Of a stretch of 6,756 bases of DNA, positions 5,027-6,756 are shown one piece after another. Position 1 is the first letter of the stretch. The number at the start of each line of letters is the position of its first letter. This DNA comes from an uncultured Mucilaginibacter sp. (GTDB taxonomy: Bacteria > Bacteroidota > Bacteroidia > Sphingobacteriales > Sphingobacteriaceae), in contig CAISKH010000086.1 in NCBI GenBank assembly GCA_903885865.1, positions 1 through 6,756 on the forward strand, read 5' to 3'. The position numbers and the translations under genes were made by a program. The notes beneath the pieces are model-generated. The model had not been told where the DNA came from and made no database searches. It saw nothing but the letters and a program-made list of their open reading frames with translations.

Positions 5027-5613
5027 TATTTATGCCTTTCGGCTAAATTTTTGGCAATGATTTGTAGGCTCAATCCTTTTTCGCGCAGCAAAACCAGCAG
5101 GTGAAAAATAAGATCGGACGATTCATTGATCAGGTCGGTTTCCGTTTCAGCTAAAGCGGCGATTACCGTTTCAACGCCTTCTTCGCCAACCTTTTGGGCT
5201 ATTTTATTTAAGCCTTTTGCATGCAGTTTATTTACATACGAGCCTTCCTGAGGGTTTTCATACCTGTCGGCAATAATTCGTTCTAATTGTAGAATAAAGT
5301 TTTGATTATAATCTGTATTAAAACAGCTGCGGCTACCGGTATGGCAGGTAGGGCCATCGGGGTTTACTTTTATTAAGAGGGTATCCTGGTCGCAATCCAA
5401 ACTAATGCTTTTTACATGCAGGAAGTTATTGCTGGTTTCGCCCTTGGTCCATAAACGGTTTTTTGAGCGCGAAAAAAAAGTAACGATATTTTCCCGTATA
5501 GTTTTATCGTAAGCCTCTTTGTTCATGTAGCCCAACATCAGTACCTCCAATGTTTGTTCATCCTGAATTACAACCGGCACTAAGCCGTCTGTTTTGTTGA
5601 AATTTATTTCCAT
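5026..5613 (-). CDS. hisIE: HisIE, bifunctional phosphoribosyl-AMP cyclohydrolase / phosphoribosyl-ATP pyrophosphatase
   Basis: Catalyses histidine steps 2 and 3: pyrophosphate removal from phosphoribosyl-ATP, then ring opening of phosphoribosyl-AMP. It is 195 residues long from ATG 5613 (MEINFNKTDGLVPVVIQD), the family-typical start. Residues 1-~105 are HisI: FFSRSKNRLWTKGETSNN (46-63), metal-binding DCDQD (73-77), and zinc ligands C90 and C97 in GPTCHTGSRSC. Residues ~108-195 are HisE: KLHAKGLNKIAQKVGEEGVE (129-148) with the acidic E144-E145-x2-E148 metal motif, then NESSDLIFHLLVLL. An in-frame ATG at 5628 or TTG at 5643 would add 5 or 10 residues that do not look like HisI. It lies 34 nt after hisF, the normal gene order at the end of a his operon. 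The stop overlaps array 3. Confidence 0.96.
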   Translation of the reverse strand: MEINFNKTDGLVPVVIQDEQTLEVLMLGYMNKEAYDKTIRENIVTFFSRSKNRLWTKGETSNNFLHVKSISLDCDQDTLLIKVNPDGPTCHTGSRSCFNTDYNQNFILQLERIIADRYENPQEGSYVNKLHAKGLNKIAQKVGEEGVETVIAALAETETDLINESSDLIFHLLVLLREKGLSLQIIAKNLAERHK

Positions 5614-5622
5614 GTTTTTTAA

Positions 5623-5642
5623 TGTCATCGTTCGCAATGACA
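5623..5642. repeat. small inverted repeat between hisF and hisIE
   Basis: Arms TGTCAT (5623-5628) and ATGACA (5637-5642) with an 8-nt loop. On the minus strand the core reads GTCATTGCGA, which resembles the start of a dispersed repeat frequent in Bacteroidota genomes (GTCATTGCGAGG-like). It lies just upstream of the chosen hisIE ATG (5613), in its leader. It could be a decayed repeat copy, or chance. Confidence 0.35.
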
Positions 5643-5647
5643 AGTAT

Positions 5648-6756
5648 TTATCTTATTTCAATATTCCTGTTTCTTAAAACTTCCTTCAAATCAGGTATCA
5701 ATATCTCACCATAATGAAACACCGATGCTGCCAAAGCGGCGTCAACATTTGTTTGCTCGAATACATCCACAAAATGCTGCACCGAACCCGCTCCGCCCGA
5801 CGCGATAACCGGTATGTTTACTGCATCGTTCACTGTTTTTAACAGCAAATTATCAAAACCGCCTTTAGTGCCGTCATGATCCATCGAAGTTAACAATATC
5901 TCGCCGGCCCCACGGCTTTCTGCCTCCAATATCCAGCTTAAGGTTTCCTTTTCGGTTGGTATGCGCCCGCCGTTCAGGTGCACTATATTTGTGCCGTTGG
6001 TTAACCTTGTGTCGACCGCTATTACTACAAATTGTACCCCAAATGCTTTTGCCAGTTCATCAATTAAAGCGGGGTTACGTACCGCTGCCGAGTTGATTGA
6101 TATCTTGTCAGCACCCGCGTTCAGCAGAGCATCCGCGTCGGCAATTTCATTGATTCCGCCGCCAATAGTAAAGGGAATATTGATTTGCCTTGCCACAGCC
6201 TTTACCAGCTCAACCATCGTTTTACGACGCTCGTGCGTAGCGGTTATATCTAAAAACACCAGTTCATCGGCGCCCTGTCGCGAATAGTTCCAGGCCAGCT
6301 CAACAGGGTCGCCTGCATCGCGAAGGTTAACGAAGTTTACGCCTTTTACCGTACGGCCGTCTTTAACGTCTAAGCAGGGGATGATTCGCTTAGCTAACCC
6401 CCCCCGCCCCCTGAAGGGGGTGCTGATTTGCGTATTTATCAGGTTCAATACTTTATCCAGTTGATTAAATATTTCATTATTTGTAAACCTTAGTACCCGT
6501 AATCCTTCTTTTTCAAGAAAAGATTGTTTTTCCAAATCGTTTTGAAGTATTTCAGGCAGTTGGTGGATGCTCCCATCAACTTCTATAACCAGTTTGTGTT
6601 GATGACAATAAAAATCAACAATATAACTGCCTAATGGATGTTGCCGTCTAAACCTTGCATTAGTTTTTACATTTAAATAACTCCAAAGCATATTTTCAGC
6701 AGGAGTCATATTATATCTTAACGATTTTGCATTTGCAAATATCTCGGGATTGGCAT
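5648..6756 (-). CDS. hisF: DUF559 endonuclease-like domain fused in frame to HisF (5' end outside window)
   Basis: HisF is the cyclase subunit of imidazole glycerol phosphate synthase; it takes ammonia from HisH and forms IGP and AICAR. The HisF part (5648-6397) is a whole (beta-alpha)8 barrel lacking only its Met. Counting L (TTA, 6397-6395) as HisF residue 2, catalytic D11 and D130, D176, and gate residues R5, E46, K99 and E167 all fall at canonical positions. Before it, with no stop, is a DUF559 (Vsr/PD-(D/E)XK-like) domain: FRRQHPLGSYIVDFYC, then LVIEVDGSIH, then LRVLRFTNNEI. The linker STPFRGRGG is encoded by a GC-rich palindrome. ATG 6709 could open a 353-residue product, but the frame continues upstream as ANPEIFANAKSLRYN, which is typical of DUF559 N-termini. 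The true start therefore probably lies beyond 6756. No ATG, GTG or TTG lies at the HisF start; TTG 6448 is an alternative. Confidence 0.88.
   Translation of the reverse strand, partial: ANPEIFANAKSLRYNMTPAENMLWSYLNVKTNARFRRQHPLGSYIVDFYCHQHKLVIEVDGSIHQLPEILQNDLEKQSFLEKEGLRVLRFTNNEIFNQLDKVLNLINTQISTPFRGRGGLAKRIIPCLDVKDGRTVKGVNFVNLRDAGDPVELAWNYSRQGADELVFLDITATHERRKTMVELVKAVARQINIPFTIGGGINEIADADALLNAGADKISINSAAVRNPALIDELAKAFGVQFVVIAVDTRLTNGTNIVHLNGGRIPTEKETLSWILEAESRGAGEILLTSMDHDGTKGGFDNLLLKTVNDAVNIPVIASGGAGSVQHFVDVFEQTNVDAALAASVFHYGEILIPDLKEVLRNRNIEIR
6398..6420. repeat. GC-rich palindrome with C8 tract at the DUF559-HisF junction
   Basis: On the plus strand: C8 (6398-6405), G, C5 (6407-6411), TGAA, G5 (6416-6420). 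The last part can form a 5-bp C5/G5 hairpin, or the C8 run can pair with the G5. Such GC-rich C5-n4-G5 palindromes stand out sharply from the AT-rich surroundings and resemble those flanking DUF559 cassettes in Bacteroidota. Here it encodes the linker TPFRGRGG and its eight-base run sets the frame of HisF. Confidence 0.7.
6398..6756 (-). mobile_element. probable inserted DUF559/palindrome cassette (truncated by window edge)
   Basis: The DUF559 reading frame and the terminal GC-rich palindrome together replace the expected hisF start codon, with HisF residue 2 onward intact directly after it. This is what an insertion exactly at the hisF start would produce. DUF559 genes scattered through Bacteroidota, often with a GC-rich palindrome, suggest a repeat-associated mobile unit (recalled pattern, not checked here). 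No target duplication or left end can be seen because the element runs off the window. Confidence 0.4.

Noticed and set aside
5614..5643. Longer hisIE starts (TTG 5643, ATG 5628)
   Set aside because: The added residues come from the small inverted repeat and do not resemble HisI N-termini; ATG 5613 has an A-rich upstream.
5961..6287. A 108-codon plus-strand open frame antisense to hisF
   Set aside because: It is the mirror of conserved HisF barrel codons and has no recognisable protein features.
5648..6397. HisF as a pseudogene because it lacks a start codon
   Set aside because: The barrel is intact with all key residues at canonical positions, and the frame is open through the fused domain.

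Overview
The window looks like a chromosomal segment of a Bacteroidota bacterium, most likely in or near the Sphingobacteriaceae (Mucilaginibacter/Pedobacter-like). This is inferred from TAnnTTTG-type -7 promoter elements, start codons preceded by A-rich rather than purine Shine-Dalgarno sequence, a fused HisIE, a LuxC-like acyl-CoA reductase facing a small ferredoxin gene, and protein style. No database search was possible. Most genes are on the minus strand; two (ferredoxin and an NlpC/P60 peptidase) are on the plus strand in the middle.

Layout. Positions 31-588 (-) encode GrpE. Positions 730-1410 (-) encode an FtsE-type ABC ATPase, 4 nt after a 67-residue protein of unknown function (1415-1618, -). 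Positions 1683-2726 (-) encode a LuxC-family acyl-CoA reductase. It is divergent from a 2[4Fe-4S] ferredoxin (2827-3180, +), and each direction has its own candidate -7 element in the shared gap. A strong hairpin terminator follows the ferredoxin. Then comes a 253-residue SH3b + NlpC/P60 peptidase without a signal peptide (3288-4049, +). It collides tail to tail with a seven-bladed WD40 protein (4046-4954, -), the two stop codons sharing bases. The right end is the distal part of a histidine operon: hisF (5648 to past the window edge, -) then hisIE (5026-5613, -).

Two things stand out. First, the HisF barrel (complete apart from its initiator Met, with catalytic and ammonia-gate residues at canonical positions) has no start codon of its own. 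It is fused in frame to a DUF559 endonuclease-like domain through a GC-rich palindromic linker containing a run of eight G. The DUF559 frame remains open to the window edge, so the true start lies outside. This looks like a DUF559/palindrome cassette inserted exactly at the hisF start codon.

Second, three minus-strand intergenic gaps (661-730, 1623-1690, 4960-5026) are filled with degenerate 7-nt tandem repeats that reverse orientation in the middle and so form inverted arrays. Each begins at or inside the stop codon of the gene upstream of it. Array 1 uses a GTTKGCA heptamer; arrays 2 and 3 use GTTCATR and share a 17-mer. A related period-8 array abuts the grpE stop at the left edge. No named element accounts for these, and they are the best candidate here for an undescribed repeat system.

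Functionally the window is mostly housekeeping: protein folding (GrpE), envelope/division ATPase (FtsE), acyl-CoA/aldehyde redox (reductase and possibly ferredoxin), murein peptide cleavage (NlpC/P60) and histidine synthesis (HisF, HisIE). No rRNA, tRNA, CRISPR array or complete insertion sequence was seen. No stretch longer than 300 bases lacks a gene.
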